A stretch of 42,500 nucleotides of DNA, from positions 1-42,500 of the forward strand of contig JAUXQT010000038.1 in the NCBI GenBank assembly GCA_030682135.1, written 5' to 3'. A program made the position numbers and the translations under genes. Under the pieces are notes generated by a model, which was not told the DNA's origin, searched no databases, and saw only the letters and a program-made list of their open reading frames with translations. This DNA is from Nitrospirota bacterium. Its GTDB lineage: Bacteria > Nitrospirota > Nitrospiria > Nitrospirales > Nitrospiraceae. This document shows, in pieces, positions 15,721 to 24,626 of the stretch. The stretch's first letter is position 1; the number at the start of each line of letters is the position of its first letter.

Positions 15721-15761
15721 TGCTGCTGACGCGCGCATCAGCGCCTCTGCTGAGTCTCGCC
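15721..15761. repeat. REP-like module 1, copy B
   Basis: Second copy of the TGCTGCTGACGCG...GAGTCTCGCC module found at 14443-14483, differing at a few positions. Confidence 0.65.
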
Positions 15762-15890
15762 CGAGCCAGCAATATTCATGAGCGCTTCCGCTGCAATCGT
15801 GGATTCGCCGCTATGACAAGCCTGGACGCGGTAGCCCGGCGTCCAGGCAGGCGGGGTGCGCGTGAAGGCAAGCAGCAGGGACCCGAAAGC

Positions 15891-15926
15891 GGGACAGGCA
15901 CCGCCGAAGACGGCTGAGCCAGTCCC
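15891..15926. repeat. REP-like hairpin module 3, copy B
   Basis: GGGACAGGCACCGCCG and CGGCTGAGCCAGTCCC form the same hairpin as 14798-14833, and the following CTTGGGCTCAAT is shared too. Confidence 0.7.
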
Positions 15927-15952
15927 CTTGGGCTCAATCTATGCTTCAAAGT

Positions 15953-16145
15953 CGATTGGGAGGATCGTGGCCGCCGCTGACCGGATGAAGCGGGACCCAA
16001 CTTGCCGCAGCCTGCGACCGTTGCTCTCCAGTCGCAACGGCGAAGCCTGTACTGTTCGAGGCTCGGCGAGTTTACAGGCTTCGAGCACGCGCGGCGTAGT
16101 TGGGTGATTCAGGAGGTCTTGCGGCGGCACGCATCCTCCCGATCG
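15953..16145. repeat. 193-bp palindromic element with imperfect terminal inverted repeats
   Basis: The left end (15953-15977, CGATTGGGAGGATCGTGG then CCGCCGC) pairs with the right end (16121-16145). Further in, GACC...TGAA...ACCCAACT pairs with AGTTGGGTGATTCAGG...GTC, and AGCCTGTA pairs with TACAGGCT near the tip. It could be a MITE-like element, a structured RNA, or a terminator for convergent genes. Its right 100 bases are module 2 copy B. Confidence 0.65.
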
Positions 16146-16151
16146 GCGATC

Positions 16152-16607
16152 CTATGCTTTGGTTTTCATCTCGGCAGCGGACTCTGACTCGGCGGCTTCG
16201 CCACCTTCTTCTTCGACCGGCTTTTCTTCCTCCGGCACATCGAACCAGGACACGACCATCTCGTCCCACCAGGCTTCATCGATCTCTTTCCCTGGATCGG
16301 TGCCAAGAAACGAGACCTCATCCTTTGTAATATCGGGACCGACCACCTGGGGCTGGAACTTCGCCCGGTCGATAATCTCTTTCGTCGCATAGCCTCCGAC
16401 GATCCAGGAGTCAGGATCGGCGCGGCGCGATTTGTAGGCCTTGAGCCCGATCTTGAGATACATAAAGATCTGCTGTTGTGCAGGATCCCCGACGCCTGAC
16501 TGCGGCAAGCCCAGCGTCTTTTCGATCTTCTTGCGCCAATGCCGGTCGTCGTATCTCGACGTAATCAACTGGAGCATCGTCTTTCCAAGTTCGGCATCAA
16601 GCGGCAT
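16152..16607 (-). CDS. Hypothetical protein with acidic tail
   Basis: A 151-residue soluble protein that I do not recognise. The first 110 residues look like a compact fold (D-D-R-H-W-R-K-K-I-E-K-T-L-G-L-P, then Q-Q-Q-I-F-M-Y-L-K-I-G-L-K-A-Y); the last 30 residues are a Glu/Ala-rich, probably disordered tail. No signal peptide or membrane segment is seen. AAAGGA lies about 11 bases before the ATG. It is followed by the 193-bp palindrome and shares the strand of the YbhB, pmbA and tldD genes, from which it is separated by 50 bases, so it may be the last gene of that operon. Confidence 0.65.
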   Translation of the reverse strand: MPLDAELGKTMLQLITSRYDDRHWRKKIEKTLGLPQSGVGDPAQQQIFMYLKIGLKAYKSRRADPDSWIVGGYATKEIIDRAKFQPQVVGPDITKDEVSFLGTDPGKEIDEAWWDEMVVSWFDVPEEEKPVEEEGGEAAESESAAEMKTKA

Positions 16608-16657
16608 GGTTCGTGGTTCCTTTAGTCACTGTTTCAAGCAACCGGTTGTATGACAAT

Positions 16658-17209
16658 TCAGCGTCCATAGGTGGCGGTGAGGGAAGCTTTTCCTAACGCA
16701 TTCTGATTCAGATAGTACCCCACCATCGCGCCGGACGCCTCTTTCTTGAGCGGGAGCTGATCCACTTTCAACGCATAGACCGTCACAATATACCGATGGG
16801 GCTTATCGCCTTGCGGAGGACAGGGACCGCCGTACCCAGGCTGACCGAAGTCGGTGATACTCTGCACTGCGCCCTGCGGTGCGCTGCTGCCATCCGATTG
16901 GCCCGCACCGGCCGGGAGGGACATCACGCTCGGAGGAATGTTGAAGATCACCCAATGCCACCAGCCGCTTCCCGTCGGCGCGTCAGGATCATAGACCGTT
17001 ACGGCAAAACTTTTCACATCTTTGGGGGCCTGCTCCCACTTCAGATCCGGCGACAGATTGCTGCCGGTGCAGCCGAAACCGTTGAAGACCTGTTCATGGC
17101 CGATGCTGCCCTGCTCTTTGAGCGTGGCGCTCGTCACGCGAAAATCTCCGGCAACGGTTGACGCCGGAAGCATCAGCAGCACCATCAAGGCCCACATTGG
17201 TCTCATCAT
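16658..17209 (-). CDS. YbhB/YbcL family (PEBP, Raf-kinase-inhibitor-like) exported protein
   Basis: A 183-residue phosphatidylethanolamine-binding-protein family member. A signal peptide is clear (MMRPMWALMVLLMLPASTVAG). The ligand-pocket motifs are D-P-D-A-P-T-G-S-G-W-W-H-W-V and G-P-C-P-P-Q-G-D-K-P-H-R-Y. Bacterial members are periplasmic or cytosolic and of uncertain function. The start at 17209 has AAGGAGG six bases upstream; the longer frame from 17230 would place that sequence inside the gene. It begins 17 bases after pmbA ends and is likely co-transcribed with tldD-pmbA. Confidence 0.88.
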   Translation of the reverse strand: MMRPMWALMVLLMLPASTVAGDFRVTSATLKEQGSIGHEQVFNGFGCTGSNLSPDLKWEQAPKDVKSFAVTVYDPDAPTGSGWWHWVIFNIPPSVMSLPAGAGQSDGSSAPQGAVQSITDFGQPGYGGPCPPQGDKPHRYIVTVYALKVDQLPLKKEASGAMVGYYLNQNALGKASLTATYGR

Positions 17210-17226
17210 ATCTATCCTCCTTGCCC

Positions 17227-18594
17227 TCAACTGCCGGCGATCGTCATCTCACCGATCTTGATCGTCGGACTGGCAATGCGTCCACGGAACACGAGATCGT
17301 TACCGATCATCTCGATTCCTGCGAACATCTCTTTTAAGTTACCAGCAATCGTAATCTCTTCGACAGGGTACGCCAACTCGCCCCCCTCGATCCAGAACCC
17401 GGCCGCGCCCCGTGAGTAATCTCCGGTCACCATATTGATGCCAAAACCGATGAGGTCTGTGACATAGAGACCCTGCTTCACCGTCTTGATGATCTCTTGC
17501 GCCGTCTTCGTCCCTGGCGCGAGATAAAAATTCGTCGGACCGACCGACGGATTTTCACCGACGCTGCGGGAGGCGTTGCCGGTCGAGGCCATGCCAAGCT
17601 TCCGTCCGGAATAGGTATCGAGCAAGTAGCTCTTCAGCACTCCTCGCTCCACCACGGTCGTCCTTCTGGTCGGGAGGCCTTCGCCATCGAACGGCCGAGA
17701 GCCCAGTCCTCCAACCACTCGCCCGTCGTCATAGACCGTCACATACTCAGGAGCCAGAGGTTTGTCCAATTGCCCTGCCAGAAACGACGCCCCTTTATAG
17801 AGCGAGTAGCCGGACACCGCGCTGCAGAGATTTCCCATGAGGCTTCCGGCCATCTCAGCATCGAAAATGACAGGAGCCCGTTGGGTCGCCACCTTCCTCG
17901 CCCCGAGTTTTCTGACCGTCCGCCGCGCCGCTTCCAGTCCCACTGCTTCAGGGGAATCCAACTTGGCAAACTTCCGCTGCACGGCATACCAGGAATCGCG
18001 CTGCATGGCTCCAGTCTCCGGATCGGTCGCGACAGGCGATGCCGCCATGGAAAAACTGGAACTCTGATACTCCCCCAGGAACCCGTGACTGTTGCCCAAC
18101 ACCACGCGCCCAGAGGAGGAATCGAAGTCGCCCCCTTCAGAGTTCGTCACCCGCTCGTCCGAAGACATGGCGGCAGCCTCTACCCGCTTCGCCAAATCGA
18201 TCTGCTGCTCCGTATTGAGTCTGGTTGAATCGTAGAGATCTAAATCCGGCCTCTCTCCCGCCATCTGATCCGCAGCCGGCAACCCGGATACCGGATCTCC
18301 CACGACGGCCTTCGCCAAAATACAGGTTTCGGCCACGAGTTGATTCAAGGAATCCGCTGAAAAATCCGACGTCGAGGTACTGGCAGAGCGTTTCCCGACA
18401 AAGACACGTAGCCCGAGATGCTTCTCCCGCGCTTTCGTGAGACGATCGACGGCGCCCAGCCTGACTTGTACTGAAAACGTTTCACCGTCGGCAATAATGA
18501 TGTCCGCTTCCGTCGCCCCATCGCGCTTCGCCTTGGCCAAGAGATCCATGGCAAGCTGACTATACCCATCCCGCTGTTGTATCGCCTGGTTCAT
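17227..18594 (-). CDS. pmbA: PmbA/TldE family metalloprotease subunit
   Basis: A 455-residue partner of TldD. In well-studied bacteria the TldD/TldE heterodimer degrades unfolded peptides, matures microcin B17 and destabilises the CcdA antitoxin. The N-terminal domain (about 1-200) includes A-D-I-I-I-A-D-G-E and R-L-G-A-V-D-R-L-T-K-A-R-E-K-H-L-G-L-R-V-F-V-G, and the C-terminal barrel has N-F-Y-L-A-P-G and S-R-G-A-A-G-F-W-I-E-G-G. As expected for TldE it lacks the zinc-binding HExxxH found in its partner. The start overlaps the tldD stop as ATGA, so the two are translationally coupled. Confidence 0.92.
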   Translation of the reverse strand: MNQAIQQRDGYSQLAMDLLAKAKRDGATEADIIIADGETFSVQVRLGAVDRLTKAREKHLGLRVFVGKRSASTSTSDFSADSLNQLVAETCILAKAVVGDPVSGLPAADQMAGERPDLDLYDSTRLNTEQQIDLAKRVEAAAMSSDERVTNSEGGDFDSSSGRVVLGNSHGFLGEYQSSSFSMAASPVATDPETGAMQRDSWYAVQRKFAKLDSPEAVGLEAARRTVRKLGARKVATQRAPVIFDAEMAGSLMGNLCSAVSGYSLYKGASFLAGQLDKPLAPEYVTVYDDGRVVGGLGSRPFDGEGLPTRRTTVVERGVLKSYLLDTYSGRKLGMASTGNASRSVGENPSVGPTNFYLAPGTKTAQEIIKTVKQGLYVTDLIGFGINMVTGDYSRGAAGFWIEGGELAYPVEEITIAGNLKEMFAGIEMIGNDLVFRGRIASPTIKIGEMTIAGS

Positions 18595-20021
18595 CGCTGT
18601 GTCCCGCCTACAGTAATTTCATCGATTCGAATGGTCGGCAGACCGACACCCACGGGAACGGACTGCCCGTCTTTGCCACAAGTACCGATGCCCTCGTCGA
18701 GCTTGAGATCGTGCCCGACCATCGAGACCTTGGTCAGAATCTCCGGTCCGCTACCGATCAATGTCGCGCCCTTGACCGGCCTTGTGACCTTCCCACCCTC
18801 GATCAAGTAGGCTTCACTGGCGGAAAATACGAACTTCCCGTTGGTGATGTCCACCTGCCCGCCACCGAACGAGACGGCATAGAGGCCGCGATCGACCGAG
18901 CGAATAATCTCCTCGGGGTCTGACGTCCCGGCTAACATGAACGTATTGGTCATGCGCGGCAAGACGACACTTTGATAACTCTCGCGCCGTCCGTTGCCGG
19001 TGAGAGGAATGCCCATCAGCCGCGCATTGAGTTTGTCTGTGATGTAGCCGCGCAAGATCCCGTCCTCAATGAGTACAGTGCGACCGGTCGGGGTTCCTTC
19101 ATCGTCCATATTGAGCGAGCCTCGACGGCCCGGCAAGGTTCCATCATCGACGATCGTGCAGATATCTGAAGCCACTCGTTTGCCAAGGAGGTTCGAAAAG
19201 GCTGAGGTCTTCTTCCGATTGAAGTCCGCTTCCAGACCATGGCCGATGGCCTCGTGCAACAGAATCCCGGGCCAGCCTCCGCCTAGCACGACCGGCATGA
19301 CACCGGCTGGCGCGTCGACAGCAGAGAGATTGAGAATGGCTTCACGCGCTGCTTCACGAGCAAACCGCAGATGCCGATCGCCTTCGTGGTAGAACTCGAA
19401 TCCGACACGGCCCCCTCCGCCGAACGAGCCGGCTTGGCGTTGCCCGTTCTCCTCGGCGATACAGGTGACTTGCAACCGTGAAAGCGGCTGCACATCTCCA
19501 ATCAACGTGCCATCGGAGGTGGCGACTACGACTACCTTATATTCCGTGTTAAACGAGGCCATCACATTCTTGATGCGCGGGTCATAGCGGCGCGCCTCGG
19601 CATCGATAGCATTCAAGAGAGACACGCGATCCGCTGTCGCCACTTCGGCCTGTGCCCGTTCAACCGGGTAAAGGTCGCGTGTTGGGCGTTGACGGACAGG
19701 CACTGAAACCGCCTGGGCCCCGCTTGGCGAATTGGCAATGTAGCGCGCCGTATCGGCCGCCAGCTCAAGATCCTTCTTCGTCAGTTCATCGGAATAGGCA
19801 AAGCCGGTTTTTTCACCCGCCGTCGCTCGCACCCCCACGCCCTGCGACACATTCTTCGTCGCGCGTTTGACGAGGGACTCTTCCATCGAAACGGACTCGG
19901 AGACACAAGACTCAAAATACAGATCGGCATAGTCGACATCACGGACTTTGACCCGTCCGAGCGCCGAGAACACGTCACCTTCGGTCAGACCAAAGGAGGC
20001 TAACTGAATAAGTTCACCCAT
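18591..20021 (-). CDS. tldD: TldD family zinc metalloprotease subunit
   Basis: A 476-residue protease subunit close to the E. coli TldD length. The zinc motif H256-E-A-I-G-H261 followed by G-L-E-A-D-F-N-R is present, as are G-R-R-G-S-L-N-M-D-D-E-G-T-P and the C-terminal A-Y-L-I-E-G-G-K-V-T-R-P-V-K-G-A-T-L-I-G. It forms the active heterodimer with PmbA encoded immediately downstream. The frame extends 20 residues further upstream to 20081, but MGELIQLASFGLTEGD is the normal N-terminus. The Shine-Dalgarno sequence is weak. It is divergent from uppS. Confidence 0.93.
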   Translation of the reverse strand: MGELIQLASFGLTEGDVFSALGRVKVRDVDYADLYFESCVSESVSMEESLVKRATKNVSQGVGVRATAGEKTGFAYSDELTKKDLELAADTARYIANSPSGAQAVSVPVRQRPTRDLYPVERAQAEVATADRVSLLNAIDAEARRYDPRIKNVMASFNTEYKVVVVATSDGTLIGDVQPLSRLQVTCIAEENGQRQAGSFGGGGRVGFEFYHEGDRHLRFAREAAREAILNLSAVDAPAGVMPVVLGGGWPGILLHEAIGHGLEADFNRKKTSAFSNLLGKRVASDICTIVDDGTLPGRRGSLNMDDEGTPTGRTVLIEDGILRGYITDKLNARLMGIPLTGNGRRESYQSVVLPRMTNTFMLAGTSDPEEIIRSVDRGLYAVSFGGGQVDITNGKFVFSASEAYLIEGGKVTRPVKGATLIGSGPEILTKVSMVGHDLKLDEGIGTCGKDGQSVPVGVGLPTIRIDEITVGGTQR

Positions 20022-20145
20022 GGTTTGAGAATCCCCACGACGATTAGCATGCGAATGGACGCTGGAGTATAGCCGAATCATTTCTGCAGGCGCAATGCAA
20101 GATCGTCCAACTTGTCGCTTTTACAGGACTTTTACGAAAATTCGG

Positions 20146-20174
20146 TTGACTTTTCTCCCCCTCGCCAGTAGACT
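20146..20174 (+). promoter_or_regulatory. Sigma70-like promoter for the uppS operon
   Basis: TTGACT (20146-20151), a 17-base spacer and TAGACT (20169-20174) form a good housekeeping promoter. Transcription would start near 20181, about 50 bases before uppS, and probably reads through cdsA, dxr and rseP. Confidence 0.6.
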
Positions 20175-20231
20175 TTGCTCGCCTGCCATACGTTTTCACC
20201 CAAGATTAAGGATCGTGACGAGCTACATCGC

Positions 20232-21017
20232 ATGAGCACGAACGAATCATCGGCCATGGACCAGCTATCCATCGAAGAACTGGCCACAAAGCTCGATTCA
20301 GACCTCTTACCCAAACACGTGGCCATTATTATGGATGGCAACGGCCGCTGGGCAGAGCTCCGCACCCTTCCTCGCATCGCCGGTCATCGGGAAGGGATTC
20401 AGTCCGTTCGGGAAATGATCACCGTCTGCCTGGAGCTTGGCATCCACGCCCTGACCATCTACGCGTTTTCACAGGAAAACTGGAATCGTCCTGCGCAAGA
20501 AATCTCCTCGCTCATGGGTTTGCTCGAATATTACCTGTCGACGGAGCGAACGAAGCTCATTGAACAGGGTGTCCGGTTCCGGACGATCGGCCGACTCGAC
20601 GCCCTCCCGGCCTCCGCCCTCCAATGGGTCCGGGCCGCCGAACAAGAAACTGCCCATCTCGACAAACTGCATCTGACCGTCGCCCTCAGTTATGGCGGCC
20701 GGACCGAGATTGTCGACGCGGTGCGGGAGCTTCTTCGTGAGGCACAAGACGGAAAGCTGCAACCGAACGAGGTCGATGAGGCACGAATCCAACAGCACCT
20801 CTACACCCATGACCTGCCCGATCCAGACCTGTTAATTCGCACCAGCGGCGAAACGCGAATCAGTAATTTTCTCCTCTGGCAGCTGGCCTACACCGAGCTC
20901 TACTTCACGCCAACTCTCTGGCCCGACTTCCGTCGCCGCGAACTCTTGCTGGCCTTGCTGGAATACCAGCGCCGCGAGCGGCGATTCGGTCGCGTGCTCA
21001 GCACCATTTCTTCATAG
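20232..21017 (+). CDS. uppS: Undecaprenyl diphosphate synthase (isoprenyl transferase)
   Basis: A 261-residue cis-prenyltransferase that builds the C55 lipid carrier for peptidoglycan and O-antigen synthesis from farnesyl diphosphate and isopentenyl diphosphate. Signature motifs: HVAIIMDGNGRWA with the catalytic Asp, Y-A-F-S-Q-E-N-W-N-R-P, and the C-terminal D-L-L-I-R-T-S-G-E-T-R-I-S-N-F-L-L-W-Q-L-A-Y-T-E-L-Y-F. Starts at 20175, 20232 and 20256 are possible; 20232 lies between the promoter and the first conserved residues. Its stop codon overlaps the GTG of cdsA by one base, so the two are coupled. It shares the isoprenoid theme with dxr downstream. Confidence 0.96.
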   Translation: MSTNESSAMDQLSIEELATKLDSDLLPKHVAIIMDGNGRWAELRTLPRIAGHREGIQSVREMITVCLELGIHALTIYAFSQENWNRPAQEISSLMGLLEYYLSTERTKLIEQGVRFRTIGRLDALPASALQWVRAAEQETAHLDKLHLTVALSYGGRTEIVDAVRELLREAQDGKLQPNEVDEARIQQHLYTHDLPDPDLLIRTSGETRISNFLLWQLAYTELYFTPTLWPDFRRRELLLALLEYQRRERRFGRVLSTISS

Positions 21018-21913
21018 TGGCCGATCTACACGTCCACATGCAGCACGCCAACACCGCCGGCCAACAGCCGGCAAGCCCAACCCCGTCTGCAACGCCCCGA
21101 TTCGACCCCCGTCGGATCTATACCGTCCTGGTCCTCGCGCCACTGTTGTATGCCGTCATTCGTTACCTCCCCCCCCTCGCATTTTCAGGCGTCGTAGTAC
21201 TGGCCGGCGCGCTCGCGCTCTTCGAATTCTATCGATTATGTTTCAGCGACCACAGTCACTCCTGGCTGATCGGCATCGGCCTGACAGGATTCGCCGCGGT
21301 GATTCTCGGCGCACACCAGCCAGGCATCGTCGTACCGAGCCTCCTCGCGACATTGATCGGCATTATTTCCGTTCCGCTATTCAGCCACGCGCCCCTTGAG
21401 CAGAGCCTGAAGAACGGCGCCATGACCCTGTTCGGCGTACTCTACCTGGGCCTCACGCTTGGCCCGCTTTCGATGACGAGACTGCTGCCTCTCGGCGAAT
21501 GGCTGATCTTCTTTCTTCTGTTGGTGACCTGGGCATCCGATACCGGCGCCTACTACGTCGGCACCGTCTACGGACGACATCGGTTGGCGCCGACGATCAG
21601 TCCGAAAAAAACCTACGAAGGCTTGGTCGGCGGCTTGATTGGTGCGATACTCGCCGCGTATGCAGTTCGTTGGTGGTTTCTCCCTGAGTTGTCCGGCCTC
21701 GATTGTCTCGTCTTGGGCACCCTGCTGACCATCACAGGTCTCTGGGGCGACCTGACCGAATCGGCCATGAAACGAAGCGTCGGCATCAAAGACTCCGGAG
21801 GAATTCTGCCAGGACATGGCGGCATGCTCGACCGGCTGGATAGTCTCTTGTTCACCGCCCCTGCCTTCTACTACTATGTAACGATGGTCAGCCGCCTGCG
21901 AGTCATCGAGTGA
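21017..21913 (+). CDS. cdsA: Phosphatidate cytidylyltransferase
   Basis: A 298-residue integral membrane enzyme that makes CDP-diacylglycerol from phosphatidate and CTP, the branch point of phospholipid synthesis. About eight hydrophobic helices are visible from residue 38 on, and the family signature S-A-M-K-R-S-V-G-I-K-D-S-G-G-I-L-P-G-H-G-G-M-L-D-R-L-D-S sits near the C-terminus. The GTG start overlaps the uppS stop by one base; a first conserved segment only begins around residue 30, so a later start cannot be excluded. The order uppS-cdsA-dxr-rseP is conserved in many Gram-negative bacteria. Confidence 0.95.
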   Translation: MADLHVHMQHANTAGQQPASPTPSATPRFDPRRIYTVLVLAPLLYAVIRYLPPLAFSGVVVLAGALALFEFYRLCFSDHSHSWLIGIGLTGFAAVILGAHQPGIVVPSLLATLIGIISVPLFSHAPLEQSLKNGAMTLFGVLYLGLTLGPLSMTRLLPLGEWLIFFLLLVTWASDTGAYYVGTVYGRHRLAPTISPKKTYEGLVGGLIGAILAAYAVRWWFLPELSGLDCLVLGTLLTITGLWGDLTESAMKRSVGIKDSGGILPGHGGMLDRLDSLLFTAPAFYYYVTMVSRLRVIE

Positions 21914-21923
21914 GGAATCAGCT

Positions 21924-23084
21924 ATGAAAACAATCGTCATTCTCGGATCGACCGGGTCGATCGGCACCAGCACCTTAGATATCGTGGACCGGTTCCCGGA
22001 AGAGTTTCGTGTGGCAGGGCTGACTGCGGGAAGCAACGACGAAAAACTCGAAGAGCAGATCCGCCGCTACAAGCCCCGCATCGTGGCCCTCTCGAATGCC
22101 GCCGCGGCCGCCAGGCTCCGGCAGCGCTGCGCAGGACTGCCCGTTGAAATCCTGGACGGTCAAGAGGGTTTGATTCAGGTCGCCTCTGCGCCCGAAGCTG
22201 AGCTCGTCATCTCAGCCATCGTCGGTGGAGCCGGTCTTGTCCCCACCCTGGCCGCGATCCGGAGCGGAAAACAAATTGCCTTGGCCAATAAAGAGCCGAT
22301 GGTCATGGCGGGGAAACTGATGCAGGACGAGGCGCGGCGGCATGGCGTCAAGATTTTCCCGGTCGACAGCGAACATAGCGCCATCTTTCAGTCGTTAGAA
22401 GGCCATCGTAAAGAAGATGTCCGCCGCCTCATCTTAACGGCATCCGGCGGAGCCCTCTGGACGCTGACGAAGGACGAGCTGCGCGATGTGACCCCCGAAC
22501 GGGCGCTCCAGCATCCCAATTGGAAAATGGGCGCCAAAATCACCATCGATTCTGCCACCCTCATGAATAAGGGACTTGAAGTCGTGGAGGCCCGCTGGCT
22601 CTTCGACATCCCGGAGTCCCAAATCGAAGTGATGATCCATCGGGAAAGCATCATCCATTCTCTGGTAGAGTATGAAGATCGGTCGATGATTGCGCAGTTG
22701 GGATTACCGGATATGCGAACGCCTATTTCCTATGCGATGCGATACCCGGGGCGCCTGCCGCTGGACCTCCCGTCGCTGGACCTGACGGAGATTGGAAAGT
22801 TGACGTTCTGCAAACCGGATCACGACCGCTTTCCCTGTTTAGACCTTGGATTCGAATCGCTGCGGATCGGCGGCACGATGCCGGCCACGATGAATGCCGC
22901 CAACGAAGTGGCGGTTGAGGCGTTCCTGAATGGGGGCGTCCGGTTCACCGATATTGTGGACATTATTCGCAGCACGATGAACGCCCACAGCCCCAAAGAA
23001 GTGGATACGCTGGAAGAGGCGCTGGAGGCGGATCGCTGGGCCCGCGAGAAGGCAGAGTCGTTGGTCGTCGCATTGGCACGCTAG
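21924..23084 (+). CDS. dxr: 1-deoxy-D-xylulose 5-phosphate reductoisomerase
   Basis: A 386-residue NADPH-dependent enzyme that makes 2-C-methyl-D-erythritol 4-phosphate, the first committed step of the MEP isoprenoid pathway. The N-terminal NADPH site is ILGSTGSIGTSTLDIV; L-A-N-K-E-P-M-V-M-A-G and V-D-S-E-H-S-A-I-F-Q are the conserved metal/substrate segments, and I-D-S-A-T-L-M-N-K-G-L-E-V-V-E-A precedes the flexible loop containing H-R-E-S-I-I-H-S. Length is normal. The gene starts 10 bases after cdsA with a GAGGAATCAGCT leader and supplies precursors for uppS and the hopanoid genes. Confidence 0.97.
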   Translation: MKTIVILGSTGSIGTSTLDIVDRFPEEFRVAGLTAGSNDEKLEEQIRRYKPRIVALSNAAAAARLRQRCAGLPVEILDGQEGLIQVASAPEAELVISAIVGGAGLVPTLAAIRSGKQIALANKEPMVMAGKLMQDEARRHGVKIFPVDSEHSAIFQSLEGHRKEDVRRLILTASGGALWTLTKDELRDVTPERALQHPNWKMGAKITIDSATLMNKGLEVVEARWLFDIPESQIEVMIHRESIIHSLVEYEDRSMIAQLGLPDMRTPISYAMRYPGRLPLDLPSLDLTEIGKLTFCKPDHDRFPCLDLGFESLRIGGTMPATMNAANEVAVEAFLNGGVRFTDIVDIIRSTMNAHSPKEVDTLEEALEADRWAREKAESLVVALAR

Positions 23085-23107
23085 TTTTACACGAAGGAGC
23101 ATACACC

Positions 23108-24499
23108 GTGTTCATGGCATTCACCTGGTCCCCCGATACCCTCTGGTTGCTCTTGCAGAAGGCCTGGTGGTTCCTGGTCGTCCTCGGCGTGCTCGTCGCG
23201 TTCCATGAACTCGGGCATTTCCTGGCCGCTCGCTGGGTCGGCGTCAAGGTCCTCAAGTTTTCTCTGGGATTCGGACCGAAGATTTTCGGCCGCCAAATGG
23301 GCGAAACCGAATATCTCCTCTCCGCCATTCCACTGGGTGGCTACGTCAAGTTGTTCGGCGAAGATGAAACCGAGGCCACCACGCCGGAGGATCGGACCAG
23401 GTCCTTTGCGCACCAAGGGCTCTGGGGGAAAGTCCTGATCGTCGCAGCAGGGCCTGGATTTAACTTTATTCTGGCCTATTTTATTTTTGCGGGATGGCTC
23501 GCCACCGGAGCGCCACTATTCGTCCCCACCTTCCAGGACTTGAATCCCGATGTCGAAGCGATGGTCCCCGGCTCTCCAGCCGACACCGCCGGCATCCAGA
23601 TCGGCGACCATATCAGCCGAGTCAACGGACAGGAGATCTCGACCAGGACGGAACTATTCGACGCTGTCGCAAAAAGCAAAGGCCAGGCGCTGACGCTTGA
23701 GATCAAACGAAACAACCAGATCAAAACACTGACAGTGACGCCTGCCATTGCTCCAGGACCACAGGCCTCAACACAAGAGCCTGCCTATTACCTGGGCGTC
23801 GAGGAAACACCTCCCCTCGTCACCTCCGTCATGCAAGGCTCCCCAGCAGCCAAAGCCGGACTGCAGGCAGGCGACTATGTCGCCAACATCGAGGGCCACA
23901 CGATCCATACCTGGTCGCAGATGACCGGCATGGTGAAAGAAAACCCCAGCCACCCACTCAAGATCGAGGTCCTGCGGGAAGGACAAAGGATTCCACTGAC
24001 CGTGACGCCCTCTGCCGAGAAGACCATGGCCAATGGCCAATCGGTTGAGGTCGGCAAAATCGGCATTTCAGGACCAGGCCGTTCGATCATGCGCTCGAGC
24101 ACCCCGTTGTTGTCGCTCTATGACGGCTTGGGGGCCACGTGGGGCTGGACCGAGCTGACGGCCATCGGTCTCTACAAGATGATCGTGGGGGACATCTCCA
24201 GTAAAAATATCGGCGGACCGCTGACCATCGCGAATATTTCCGGAGAAGCCGCTGCGCAAGGGGCCTCGAGTGTGGTCTTTCTCATCGCCATTCTCAGCAT
24301 CAACCTGGGCGTCCTCAACTTGCTCCCGATTCCCATTCTCGACGGCGGCCATCTGTTGTTTTTCCTGATTGAAGCCATCCTCAGGAAGCCCCTCGGTGAA
24401 CGCCAAAGAGAAGTAGCACAACAGGCAGGCCTCGTGTTATTAGTGGGCGTCATGATTTTTGCGTTCTGGAATGACCTTGAACGGATCTTTTTACGATAA
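23108..24499 (+). CDS. rseP: Site-2 protease family zinc metalloprotease
   Basis: A 463-residue intramembrane protease. The active-site helix carries H33-E-L-G-H37, the third ligand is Asp412 in N-L-L-P-I-P-I-L-D-G-G-H, and two PDZ domains lie between (one around 120-190, the second around 205-285). RseP cuts membrane-bound anti-sigma factors and signal-peptide remnants in the inner membrane, controlling envelope stress. The GTG at 23108 is eight bases after AAGGAG; an ATG two codons later is also possible but too far from that site. It closes the uppS-cdsA-dxr-rseP block and is 23 bases after dxr. Confidence 0.95.
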   Translation: MFMAFTWSPDTLWLLLQKAWWFLVVLGVLVAFHELGHFLAARWVGVKVLKFSLGFGPKIFGRQMGETEYLLSAIPLGGYVKLFGEDETEATTPEDRTRSFAHQGLWGKVLIVAAGPGFNFILAYFIFAGWLATGAPLFVPTFQDLNPDVEAMVPGSPADTAGIQIGDHISRVNGQEISTRTELFDAVAKSKGQALTLEIKRNNQIKTLTVTPAIAPGPQASTQEPAYYLGVEETPPLVTSVMQGSPAAKAGLQAGDYVANIEGHTIHTWSQMTGMVKENPSHPLKIEVLREGQRIPLTVTPSAEKTMANGQSVEVGKIGISGPGRSIMRSSTPLLSLYDGLGATWGWTELTAIGLYKMIVGDISSKNIGGPLTIANISGEAAAQGASSVVFLIAILSINLGVLNLLPIPILDGGHLLFFLIEAILRKPLGERQREVAQQAGLVLLVGVMIFAFWNDLERIFLR

Positions 24500-24626
24500 G
24501 ACACGAGGCTAAGAATCTCCACGTTGAACGTCTTCACCTCGGTGAAACAACTCCTCGATCACTGGCACTTCGAACTGAACAACCTGCAGGCGTGATCCCT
24601 TATTTATTGACCCTTCTCACTGAACT

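Larger units (their letters stand above)
15575..16151. other. Non-coding stretch between the toxin-antitoxin pair and core genes
   Basis: No gene is supported. It contains the end of attC site 3, REP-like modules 1 (15721-15761) and 3 (15891-15926), and a 193-bp palindromic element (15953-16145) that ends seven bases from the stop codon of the next, minus-strand gene. Confidence 0.6.

Noticed and set aside
17497-18228. Long open frame (243 codons) opposite pmbA
   Set aside because: It lies wholly antisense to a well-supported gene, is rich in Arg and His as expected for a mirror frame, and shows no domain.
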